Below are positions 41,761 to 53,300 of a stretch of DNA of 64,000 nt, in pieces. The stretch spans positions 124,001-188,000 of the forward strand of contig NC_056759.1 of assembly GCF_018687715.1 (NCBI RefSeq), read 5' to 3'. The DNA is from Carya illinoinensis (lineage: Eukaryota > Streptophyta > Magnoliopsida > Fagales > Juglandaceae). Every line of letters begins with the position of its first letter. Position 1 is the stretch's first letter. The position numbers were made by a program, and so were the translations under genes. The notes below the pieces were generated by a model. It was not told the origin of the DNA. It saw nothing but the letters and a program-made list of their open reading frames with translations, and did no database searches.

Positions 41761-42316
41761 TTAATTCATTTAGCCTGCCCTTCCAGGGACTGAGACATTA
41801 GCTTATGTGCCAAATCTATGTACAATTATGAGCTATATTTTTACGAGAAATGTTTTGTATAAGTCTCAAATAGATAAGTCATATACAAGTCCTAATGCAT
41901 CATGTGAAGTCATATCAATTTGTGTGGTTTAAATTTGTGTAATCTCTTTATATCTATAACAGTTCTTTTTAATTAATTCATTTAGCCTGCCCTTCCAGGG
42001 ACTAGGACATTAGCTTATGTGCCAAATCTATGTACAATTATGAGCTATATTTTTACGAGAAATGTTTTGTATAAGTCTCAAATAGACAAGTCATATACAA
42101 GTCCTAATGCATCATGTGAAGTCATATCAATTTGTGTGGTTTAAATTTGTGTAATCTCTTTATATCTGTAACAGTTCTTTTTAATTAATTCATTTAGCCT
42201 GCCCTTCCAGGGACTGAGACATTAGCTTATGTGCCAAATTATGTACAATTATGAGCTATATTTTTACGAGAAATGTTTTGTATAAGTCTCAAATAGACAA
42301 GTCATATACAAGTTCT
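41680..42316. repeat. 212-bp tandem repeat, three copies
   Basis: TAATGCATCATGTGAAGTCATATC starts at 41681, 41893 and 42105, an exact spacing of 212. The copies differ at only a few positions (for example TCTGTAAC/TCTATAAC, GACTGAG/GACTAGG, ATAGATAAG/ATAGACAAG). Each unit contains the right half of the adjacent MITE plus about 130 bp of other sequence. Confidence 0.93.
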
Positions 42317-44334
42317 TATAAAAAGGGGACCTCATCTAAAAAAGTGTAAAAAAACTATTATTTATTAGTGAGATCTACTTTTTTACAACAGCTTTGCTAC
42401 AGGTACCCGCCATTGGGTACCTTTTGCAGAATTGTTGCCGTGCCATTATACCACTTGGCCTTATCTTTAATTTAGACTTAGCATATATGAACAACAGACA
42501 TTTCACTTCTTCTTTTTTGTTTTTGTTTTTTTTTTTTTATCTTCACTTTCTCACTCTCTCCCTACACTGTGAACCCCACCACAAAGCCACCGACACAAAT
42601 CCAGTAGCAATACAAAGCTGCGATTAAGTGTTAAATTGAACAACAGCACTAGTTAGAATCTTTGTCCATCTGCCTGCAAAGAGAAATAATATAGAGCATG
42701 AGATCATAGAAGAAGAACTAGAAGAACAAGGCAAGCCGTAAGGAAAAATTAGAGAAAAAACGTCTGAGCCTCCAAGTTTAAAGAAAGCTCTTTCCTAGGT
42801 TGAAGAAAATGAAAGCTTTTTCACCAAAGTTTTATTTTTCACCAACAGATCCAGTTTAGTAGAGTTTTTCATTACCCCAGAGAAAAAAAAATTAAAATTA
42901 AAATAAAATTAAAAATTTAAAAAAGAAGAAGAAGAAGAAGATAAAATGCCAATTCCGAAATATTTTTCTTCCACTTTCTTGGCAACCAAAGAAGACATGC
43001 AAAAAGTAAATGTAAAAGAAGTGGGAAAAATAAAGAGGTATATGGGTGGAATAGAATGAAAATAGAGTTTTGAAGTTCTTCGATTCATTATTCTACACAG
43101 GTACGACCTCCATGAGCTCAGGTGACCAAACACGTGGAGGGATCGTGTACGCGGGGGTTTCCAACCCTGTGTGCAAATAGAGTTTTTCTTTTTACAAAGA
43201 ACTTGATTGAACTTGTCTATTTGAGACATAGCATTACTCTATTTTTAGTGATCTTGATGTAGTCCAAGAGATGGATTCTGCTCTGTTACGACCCAAAGAA
43301 TTTCAAGACCTCTACGTTATATTCCCATCAAAAGTATCTGATCCAGCTGGTGGCTATCTCCACTTGGTAGTTTGGTGGCTTGCTTACCTATAAAAAAAAA
43401 CTTGGGGGCTTGCTCAATCAGTACTCTGCAATGATAACGAAAGTTGCAGTTTTGCACATTTACAATAGAATTTTGAGCAGCAATTGCCATCACTTTCAAG
43501 CAAGCCCCCTTGTCTTTATGAACTAAATTGTACTGAGCGCTATGAGAGGGGCAGTACAAGCTTCAACGTTTTGGAATCAGCTGCTTTATGGAAATAGGAT
43601 CGCATATCTTTTTTTTCTGTCAACAACGTCAATGGGTGGCTGCCCATTAACAAAACATTAAGTTAATACCAAGATGTTATTCAGCTATCCCTCATAAATA
43701 TGAGTTCCTGTGAATGATGTTTTTACTGAAGTTTGTATCAGTATGCGCTATATTCAAATGTGGATGCACTGAAGTTTAGGTCAGATGATGCTTACCTCGT
43801 TCCTGTATATGGAGAATCGCGTTCCCACATTGAAACTCTCTTATATATAGACCCAAAAAAATAACGATCATAGAAATGATATATAAATTTATATTAAGAA
43901 GGAAATAGCATTTTGTAACCAATTGTAAAAATATATGGCATTCAAGATCAATGTCAAACCCATATGACCAAGAAAGACATCATGTATGTTGAAACTGGAT
44001 ATGATCTATAAGCCCTTCAAAATTGAATGGAAGCAGAACTCTCCCTGAAAAAATAAAATAAATAACTTAATAAAGAAACAATAACAATTCCCTAAGCAAA
44101 AATAAATAAATAAGTATTACGGTCTTACATTTAGTAATATCGAATGTTTCCATAAATAAAAAGCTAAAACCCTCATTTAATTTCTCAAAATTTTAAAAGC
44201 AAACCCCCCTCTCCTCCCCCCCCCAACCCCCAACCTTTATCTTTGTCTCATCAATTACTCGTCGTAATTGAATTCCTTTGATCAGTGGCTCTCTCTCTCT
44301 CTCTCTCTCACTCTCTCTCTCAGATCTTCGATTC
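42317..44334 (+). other. Intergenic and probable ECT upstream region
   Basis: No gene recognised. TTATATATAG occurs at about 43841, roughly 490 bp upstream of the ECT start codon, and a pyrimidine-rich zone (C-run near 44205, CT repeat 44290-44321) immediately precedes the ATG. Promoter and transcription start cannot be fixed from sequence alone. AAG repeats lie at about 42925-42940. Confidence 0.45.
44290..44321 (+). repeat. CT-rich microsatellite in ECT 5' UTR
   Basis: (CT)n with one interruption, 14-45 bases before the start codon. CT-rich leaders are frequent in plant genes. Confidence 0.75.
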
Positions 44335-44377
44335 ATGGACGCCTCTCTGCAAGAACGGGCCCGAATCGTCTCCACCG
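44335..44377 (+). other. ECT: ECT exon 1
   Basis: The start codon ATG at 44335 and 14 codons plus one base ([14 protein letters not shown]), then donor GTACCT. The start fits because it follows a CT-rich leader and the short exon joins in phase to 48463. Confidence 0.8.
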
Positions 44378-47300
44378 GTACCTATCTATTTATATATGGT
44401 TATATATGTACGTACATATTTTACGTCTGGTTTGAAGTTAATCTTGTGTATGGGCTTGTATTGCAGAACCCTTGTTGTAATTTATTTCATAGCTAAATGT
44501 AGTTTTTAAAGGGGCAATCGATATTTCTCGTTTTTCTGATTCTATCATTCTATCAGAAAAATTTCCAAACGTGATTGTTCTTTTGCTTGACATGATGAGA
44601 CTTTTGTATTGGTTCGTATGGAATGTACGTTTGAGCACGTGTATGTGCAAGACGAGCAAGGTTTCATAACCACATTGTCTGCGAGTCAAATGGGTTTTCT
44701 AGGGTTTTTTTAAGTATAGACTTTGGGATTTTTTTCATTTTAGTGGTTTTGCGTTATTGTTTTATGCCCAGACAAATGCAAAATTAGTGAAAGATGGAAA
44801 ATTGAAATCATTCAATTCTCATTTTATCAAATGACTAATTCTTTTACTGTGCTCCAAGTTGCGAACTGTTTTCTGTGCCTTTTTTGTTTGGTACCTATCG
44901 GGTGTGGACTTTGATTCCTGGGGTAGTGGCCAATTCCGTTCGTGGGAGCATTCAGATCTACCCTCCTGGGGCAGAAAGTGGGTGATTGTGTATTTTTTTT
45001 TTCACCAATAACAAAAGTGGGTGAATTTGTTTTAAATAGCTTTCTTGACTAAAAATTCTTTACCAGCTGTAGTTGATAAATCTATAGGAGTAAATGGTAG
45101 ACAAGAGTGGCTACTGTTGCAAACCTACAACATGGTTTGGTTTCAATTTTAAAAGTTGGCGTTAGATTGGGTTGATTGACTATTCGATATGGCAGTGGGT
45201 ACATATGGCTAAGAAACTTGAAAGATGGGGGGGAAGATCAACATTCTCGGATTTGTTAGTTAATGGGTCACATGCCTATGTTGTATGGATTAGGAACGCA
45301 GACTTATAACGTTAATAGATAAAGAGCTACCAAAGAATTAGGTGTGTCAGGTTAGACGCCATAAATCTTGATTGGTTCCACCGCCACTAGAGACTTGACA
45401 TGTATATATATATATATAATCTGTTTTCTAAATAAAAAGAGTTAATGGATATTGTTATAGGAAGCAACCCCTTCATGATTCTACTTTGTAAATGCGAGAG
45501 AGAACATAAGTTTCTTTAATGGAATTGAATCAAAATAAAAGTTGGATAATCTGAATGTAATAATCGTGGTGTTTTGGTTGGTGGAATTTGGTTCTTATAT
45601 AACTCTTGCTTCAAATGAGTTTATATTATTGAGATTAACACTTGCCGAGGGCCTCTATACCCCCGGGATTAGTCGGAACGTTGTTCCTGGACACCCGGTG
45701 CCAATCAAAAAAAAAAAAAAGTCTTCTGTGTATTCGAGCTAGTCTGAAGTTTTGGCATTGTTTGGCTACAAATTATTTTAAAGGTTTCTACACAATCTGG
45801 AAATTTTAAACCAAATATCTTCAAATCTCAAAAAAAATTAAATTTCAAATTTTTGTCCTGTCATTACCTAAACACAAAAATCAACAAAACTTTTACAAAC
45901 ACCAAAACAAAAACTGTTCTGAAAAATTTATATCCCAACAACTTTTCAATTCTACCTAATCCGCTCTCACAAACTCCAATACCAAACCTATTTTCGAAAA
46001 AAAAAATTGTTCAGATTTTTTTCTCCTTTCCCAAAACCCAATAAACAATACATCTAAAAAAAATCTCAAATATTCTTCAAAATTTTCATAACCGAACATA
46101 CCCAAAGTTCTTTTTATCTTTGATTATACTTGAAGCTGGTTCTGCTTTTGAAAAAAATCTTTCCCGCTCTTTTTTATTGAACTCATTTCTCATACTTTTT
46201 ACATCCCTTGCCTGGCTGGTTAATGTTTTTAGGTAAATAGATGCTACTACTGAGGTGAGAGGGGCTCGGACTCTCAACATTGGGATAACTCGGGAGTTAT
46301 GAGAAAAGTTTAAATTCCATTCCTATCCAGCCAGAATGGCCGGAAGTTTTTGTTACAGTGTAGTATTTAGTACACTTCACCTCATTCTGTTTTGCTCTAA
46401 ATCTCAGCATGTTCCAACTGTTTTGGTCTGTTTTGCGTTCTGGTCTGGAATATGTCAGTGGGATTTTTGTAGTTTTTTTAAACTTGGATGTCATTTTCAT
46501 AAATATTGAATCTGAATAGTATTTTTATAAGTTTGAATCTGAATGAAATTTCTACAAGTTTTTAACCTGATTGTGTTTCTGTAATCTTGGATTTTTGTAA
46601 TTTTAAATATGTATTCTTATTCTCTCTTTATTTTTTAGCCCCCATTCTTTTTGTATTAATTATTAGCTCTTTTATTTTATTTTCTTTCTGCGTATCTCAA
46701 CTCAAGTATGTGAATATTTTTTTAATCTTATCTTTTTCCACATATATCTCTACCATTATTTTTTAATGGGTTTCAACATATATTCACTATATAAAATGTC
46801 AATTCTTGCACACACACACACAAGTAATTCCAAAACATTGCACAGTTACATACCAAAATATTCCATTCTATTGTCCCAGTGTCTCAATTGGAATAATCAC
46901 TAGAACAAAATTAAAAACTTTGGCTATGCAACCTACGTGCTAGCCAACTCAGGCAGGTTAATTATCTCTTCTTTCCTTGTCTAGGGAGCTTGGAGTGAGT
47001 TAAGCCAATGGGTGCAACTAGACAGACTAGGTTCATCCCTTTCATGCGGAGCTAAATGCAAATATATGATTAAAGTGTAGGTGGTGTTAAAGCTGGTGCA
47101 TTCACCTTTAGTCCCTATAAAGGTCAATGATGTTCACCCAACCCTATAGTAATTTTGTTTGTATGCTGGTTTTTTTTTAAATGAGTTTATCATGTTATAC
47201 AAAGTTTTTTGTCTGCTCCCAGAATACCTCAACAAACCTATCATAAATTTAAGATACCTTTGAAAGTTGCCTTAGCTTATACTTAAGAAGTTAATATTAT

Positions 47301-50300
47301 CAGGCACTTTCATTGTCTGGTTATTAACCCCATAGGGGTTGGCTCAAGTGGTACAGGCTTTGGCCTTGGGGGTATACTCCCTCCATGTCTAAGGTTCAAA
47401 TTCCCTTGGGTGCAAACAATCTCTAAGGGCCATCGGACTGAGGGATTTTTCCCTTGAATTACCTGAGGTGAACTTGCGGGAAACTCCTTACTGAGGGCCT
47501 ATGCACCCCTAGGATTAGTCGGGATGATCTTCGTGGACACCCGGTGCCAATAAAAAAAAAAAAATTATCTGGTTATTGAGAACTGGAAGTCAGCATGCTT
47601 ACTACATTTTGTTATGTTAGGATTGAGCACGTGAATTTGAATGTAGGAGATCATGGTTGGGACTTTGTCTTAGGCACCTGGTGCCATTAAAAAAAAAAGA
47701 ATGTTGGAGATCATGTGTTATCGCTTTTATTAGTGAAGATTTATCAAAGTACAAGTCGATTTAAATAACTTCCTGGTGAATCAAATATGCAGTTCCATGG
47801 ATTGTATGAGCAGCCTAGTACTGATGTTTGATATGTATATAAAGCTCAATATGCTCACATGGTCCATACACAGGCACACTTGTGTAATGCTGCAAAATCA
47901 AACTAACAAGGACCAGTTTTTTAGAAGTGTTATCTAGTCAACATTGGAACTTGACGTCTGCAACATGGTATTTAATCATAAGTATGCTCCTCATTGTCAA
48001 ACTTGTTCTTTATTTGTTCAAGGTCGTGGAAGTTTCATATTTTATTTATCGGTAGGACGCTTTCTTCAGTTGCATGGATGTAATGAGTTTTATGAGATGA
48101 TTTTTCATGCTATTCCTATTTGCCCTCTGCCAATACTTGGAGATTTTTTTCAATCTAGTTATGCTTTTGCACTTATCAATAAAGAATTATTACTTATAAA
48201 AACATAATTTAGAGATTGTTTCTGGAGAGCTATGAACTTTACGTTGAATGTTCTTTTTCCCACTATCATGCTCAGGTGTGTATCCTGGGTTTCGGTGGTA
48301 GTTGATGCTAGATTTGCCAAGGAATTGACCTTTATGTATGTGCAAGTTGTGTTTTTTTATCCATTGATTCACTTACCAGTTATCTATAGTGCTGTTTTTT
48401 TTTTCCTATAATAACTGGGTTGCTTTCTACTAAGGCACTTGACACATTAATTTTGGACACAGGAGAGAGGCCTGTTAAGCCAGATAATATGACACCGCAG
48501 GTATTTTCCTGTTATTATTTTAGAATACTGTCTTAATTATGTTCATTTATTTATCTGTTTTGGATGAGGTTTGGTAATTTGTTCCATTAGCACTTAATGT
48601 TGTAATTTGTAATCAGCCACTTACGCCCAAAGATGAAAGGATTGTGTCGGCGAATCCTTCTCCGGATGCAACCATCATAGGACAATCAAGGGATGTACCT
48701 GAACAACAAGGATCTTCAGAAGCAGCTGGAGATTTGAGCACTATCCATTCACTCAATGCTTATGTTTCCCATGAACAAAATATATCATTTGGTGGTTAGT
48801 TGTTGATCTTTTGTTGCTCTTGCCTATTTAGGATGAAGCTTTAACTTGTGGTGGTAGCTGTGAAATATATTCCGGTAAAATTGACTTCCACTCTTTGAGC
48901 TATTTCAAAAATGTGATCATTTTAATACAAGAATTCTTTTTCCCCCCGATAAGTTGGTCATTATTTTTAAAAGCCAAAGGAACAAAACACAAGTACACAG
49001 GGTATATACAAGAGAAAGCGCCTAACTAGGAAGAACAGGGAAAGCAAAGAGACATACACTCAATATAGTTAGAAAAGCCAGGACTATCCTGAGCCAACAT
49101 CCAAACATAGAGTTTTTATAATTATGGATTTAAGCTTTCTGTAAACAATATATTTAAGTTTTACTTATCAAAAAAGAATATTTTTAAGTTTTAGACGTTC
49201 AAAAACAATGTTTGGAATGTACATATTCTTATTTTACCATCATGGAAGCATGGAATTTGAGATTTTGTTTGAAAATATTTTTGGTCGTTGCAGTAATCTC
49301 TTTAGGTTGCTGCCTCATAACAAAATCATTTATAATGTTAATTAATGTTGCTAAGAAGTTTCACATCTGATTCAGGTCCTGGTAGTAGCACTGGATTTTG
49401 GGATGGATATTCCCAGTATATTAATACTGATGGCATGCATGTTGTATCACCGGTGAGGATAACGGCCATACTTATATTATTCCTTAGATTAATATTTGAA
49501 ACTAATTTACTATAATATTTTTCCTTCTTATTTTAACCTGTTTTAGGTCATCTACAATGATAATCCATCTGTTGTGTTTCATTCTGGTTATGGCTTCAAT
49601 CATGAAATGCCATATGGACAATATTCTCCCATTGCTACACCTCTGTCATCTTTAATGGTGGATGGCCAGCTGTACTCTCCACAGCAAGTCCCATTTTCTC
49701 CCTCTTATTATGCACAAGCAACTGCTCCAAGTTTGCCTCATATGTCTTCAGCTATTTCAATTTCACCAGCTGACCTGATGTTGCCAGAAAATAGTAGCAT
49801 TGACACAATGCTTTTTGGGCCTGGATCAGGCTACTTGGCAAGTTTTGGACCATTTGCTGGAGGAAACCTTTCAGGGAATCTTGGTTCTAGTCCTCTTGCA
49901 TCTCCAGCAGCTTATCCCCAACCAATGGGCATACTTGGATCATATGAGCACAATGTTGGTCAGGTCTGTTTTAATTGATTTTGAATAACATCATTCCTTT
50001 GTCGTCTTTGCACTTTGGCACTGAAGGGCCCACAGCATTTTTGTATCCTACACAAGGCTCCAAAATTACCTATTCCAAAATGAGGAACGTAACACCAGCG
50101 CAGGCTTGAACCTGTGACCTTGATCTCCACCCCTGCTTTAGTTTTGAAATTGTGTTGCAACAGTACAAAAACATCGGTTATTTCAGATGGAAAAATGTTT
50201 GGTTCACAATGAGATCTCACAAAAGGAATCTCACAAACTAATGTGGTTTGCTGTGACACATTAGATCTTCTCTTACAGTAAAAAGAGCTTATAATCTAAT

Positions 50301-53300
50301 GTACCACAATAAGCCACCTCAGTTTGTGAGTTGACTTTTGTGTTGAACCTGTGACCTTGATTTCCACCCCTACTTTAGTTTTGAAATTGTGTTGCAACAG
50401 TACAAAAAATTGGTTATTTCAAATGGGAAAAATGCTTGGTTCACAAAAAGATCTCACAAAAGCAATCCCACAAACTAATGTGGTTTGTTGTGACCTTAGA
50501 TCTTCTTTACAGTAAAAAGAGCTTACAATAATATACCACAGCAAGCCACATTAGTTTGTGAGTCTACCTTTGTAAGATCTCTTTGTGAATCTAGCACTCA
50601 TCTTTTAGAGGTCACGCGACCAAGTTTGTTCTTTTCAAAAGTATTTTCTCACCTGTAATTATTAAAACAAATAAATAAAATCCTAAAATGAATCTCTTCG
50701 TTCAATATTTACCAATAAAAACAAATGTTTAGATGGCTGTTATTTCTTTCAAGCAAAAAGAGTTTCCTGGGGGTACCATATTTTTAGTAGTCATTGGACT
50801 TTGAGGATACCTGCCGGAATCCACCCTAAACTATTGTACTTCCATTTGATGAAGAATTGGACTGAGCCTCTTTACATGCTTCTTCATGGATGGTCAAAAG
50901 TCGCAACTAAGCGCAGAACATTATTGGCTGTTTGTGACCTTTCTTTGTTTTGGGTAGCAAAGCATAATATCCCTGGGATCAATGGAAGTACATATTGCTA
51001 CTTAGACTTGGAGTTCAGCCACACCAAGAGGAAAAAAATTGAATGTCCTTGTCTGCTTAGTTGCAATTTTGACTCTTGAGATGAATGTGGACATGTTCAT
51101 TTAGTGCCTGACTTTTGTTATTATTCAATTTCAGATTTCCCAACAACAGAGACCAATGCATGGATATGGCTTAGTATCCAGTTCCTTTAGTGGATTTTAC
51201 CCACATGGTAGTTCTAATCAGAGCTCTACCTTTGGTGGTGCTTCAATTTCTTATCCAGTCACTAATGATCGAAATCGTCTAACTCTTGACAAGGGAAGAA
51301 GAAGAGACAGGGACCGAGGCTCAGCTGGCATTTACAATGATTCACAGGATATCTTCAATGACCGTAATCGTGGTCCAAGGGCTTCAAAGCCAAAGAGCAG
51401 GAGTGCCACTGAACAGGGCTCCTCGTCCGTCATTAGCAAAAATGTTTCACCTACTTCTAGAATTCATCTTGATTCATACAACCAGCTAGATTTTGTCACA
51501 GATTACAAGAATGCAAAATTTTTTATAATCAAATCTTTCAGTGAGGACAATGTTCATAAAAGTGTCAAATACAATGTTTGGGCCAGCACACCGCATGGAA
51601 ACAAGAAGCTAAATGCTGCTTATCATGAAGCAAAGGAGATGAAAGGCAACTGTCCAGTATTCCTATTGTTTTCAGTATGTTGCTTTAAGAAACTTCAATT
51701 TCTTTTTCTTTTTTTTATTTCTTACTTGCTGGAATAACTTGGTTTAATCGGTCCTGTTTGGGACTATTGTTCATTTTTTTTTCTTGGTTAAGGCCATTTA
51801 TTTTGCTTTTGTTGAACCATGCTTGTAGCTATGCTGGTTATTTCTCCTAGGCATTTTGCATTTATGAACCTCTTGGTGTATAGACATCAAACCACCAGAA
51901 CTCCAAGTCCTATAGCTGTGCCATATCATTAATCACTTGAGCAAGCAAGTGATTTCTTTCAACCGTGTTGATATGTGCATTATTATTTTGATCTAGCAAG
52001 CTGAGAATGCTGTACTCTATGGAGTTGTGGAAGTGTCTGCAATGCAATATTCTTCCTGTTCATTCTTTGGACATAGAAATTGTTAACAAAAAAACTGCTT
52101 TTAGGAAAGAAGACTGCTATAGCCACAAAGAGATTACACAAAAGCAAACCCACAAATTGACGCGGTTTCATGTAATCCGTTAGATCTATTTACAATTAAA
52201 GTAATTTTACAATCTGACAAATCACATGAAGCTATGTCAGTTTGTGAGATTATTTTTGTGTAATCCATTTGTGGTTAAAGCATTTCTCTTTAGGAAAATG
52301 CTTTCATAGCAGCAGATGAGATGTATTAGATACATCACTTCTAAGCTATTTGTGCTCATATTTCCATTTCCTGAAAAATCTTGGGTTCATGCTTTCCATG
52401 TTGAACGGATCTCAAACTCTTAAATTTGGAAATTTTTCTGATTGGCAATTTCATTCTTGTATATGACCTGGATTAATCTTAAATTCTGGCTACTCTTAAA
52501 TTTGGAAATTTTTCTGATTGGCAATTTCATTCTTGTATATGACCTGGATTAATCTTAAATTCTGGCTTTTACTTGTCAAAAGAAAGCCTGTTCTAACTGG
52601 TTTTAGCATGAATGGCAACCCATTTAGGAAAAAAATATAGGTATTATAAGAAACTTGGCTATTATTTTAGCTACTTCAAAACTTGAGCAGCTTTGTCCAA
52701 TTTTGAATTTCTTGCACTTAATTAGTCAGTCTTATATCTTTTGGGCTAAAACTTTTGCAGGTTAATGGTAGTGGACAGTTCTGTGGGGTAGCTGAAATGG
52801 GTGGACCTGTAGATTTTGATAAGGATGCAGATTACTGGCAGCAAGATAGATGGAGCGGGCAGTTTCCAGTTCTGTGGCACATCATCAAAGATGTCCCCAA
52901 CGTTCGATTCCGACACATTCTACTTGAAAATAATGATAATAAGCCTGTTACTCACAGCCGAGATTCTCAGGAGGTAGTAGTTGATCTAATATATAGACAC
53001 ACACACACATAGAGGTGCATATATGAAAAAAGAATTACTGTAGTTGTAGAAACTCAAAACAATTCTCGAGCTTATGATAGAGATGTTCAAATATGCCTAA
53101 ACATTCTATAGCTGGTTGCTAATTGCTGTATGCCCAGAGATACTCCATGCCTTGGCTGATGTTGGTTGCTCTAGCGCAATTATGTTTCTAAATAAAATTT
53201 CAACTTTTCATCTGCTGATAGATTTGTTGCTTCAGGCTTTGGTCTTAGGAAAGGCCAAATTCCAAGTCTTCAGATGGTGAGCTTAAGGGCTCCCACAATT

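Larger units (their letters stand above)
44378..48462 (+). other. ECT: ECT intron 1 (4.1 kb)
   Basis: Holds a truncated SINE (45635-45716), a TA run (about 45403-45418), a CA run (about 46809-46822), a complete SINE (47326-47567), a second SINE-like tail (about 47668-47700, CACCTGGTGCCATTAAAAA) and a possible LINE tail near 48175-48205. The remainder is AT-rich intron with no exon seen. Confidence 0.75.
51675..52760 (+). other. ECT: ECT intron 6
   Basis: Contains a MITE (52109-52288) and a 76-bp tandem duplication (52416-52567). No exon seen. Confidence 0.7.

Noticed and set aside
41680..42316. CRISPR-like or regulatory repeat array
   Set aside because: Units are contiguous 212-bp copies without spacers, in a plant genome, so this is an ordinary tandem repeat.
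43839..43850. TATA box for the ECT gene
   Set aside because: TTATATATAG lies nearly 500 bp from the start codon and no transcription start can be set, so it is only mentioned, not annotated as a promoter.
50801..51079. 92-residue ORF in ECT intron 5
   Set aside because: No recognised domain, and the ECT exons on either side join in phase without it.
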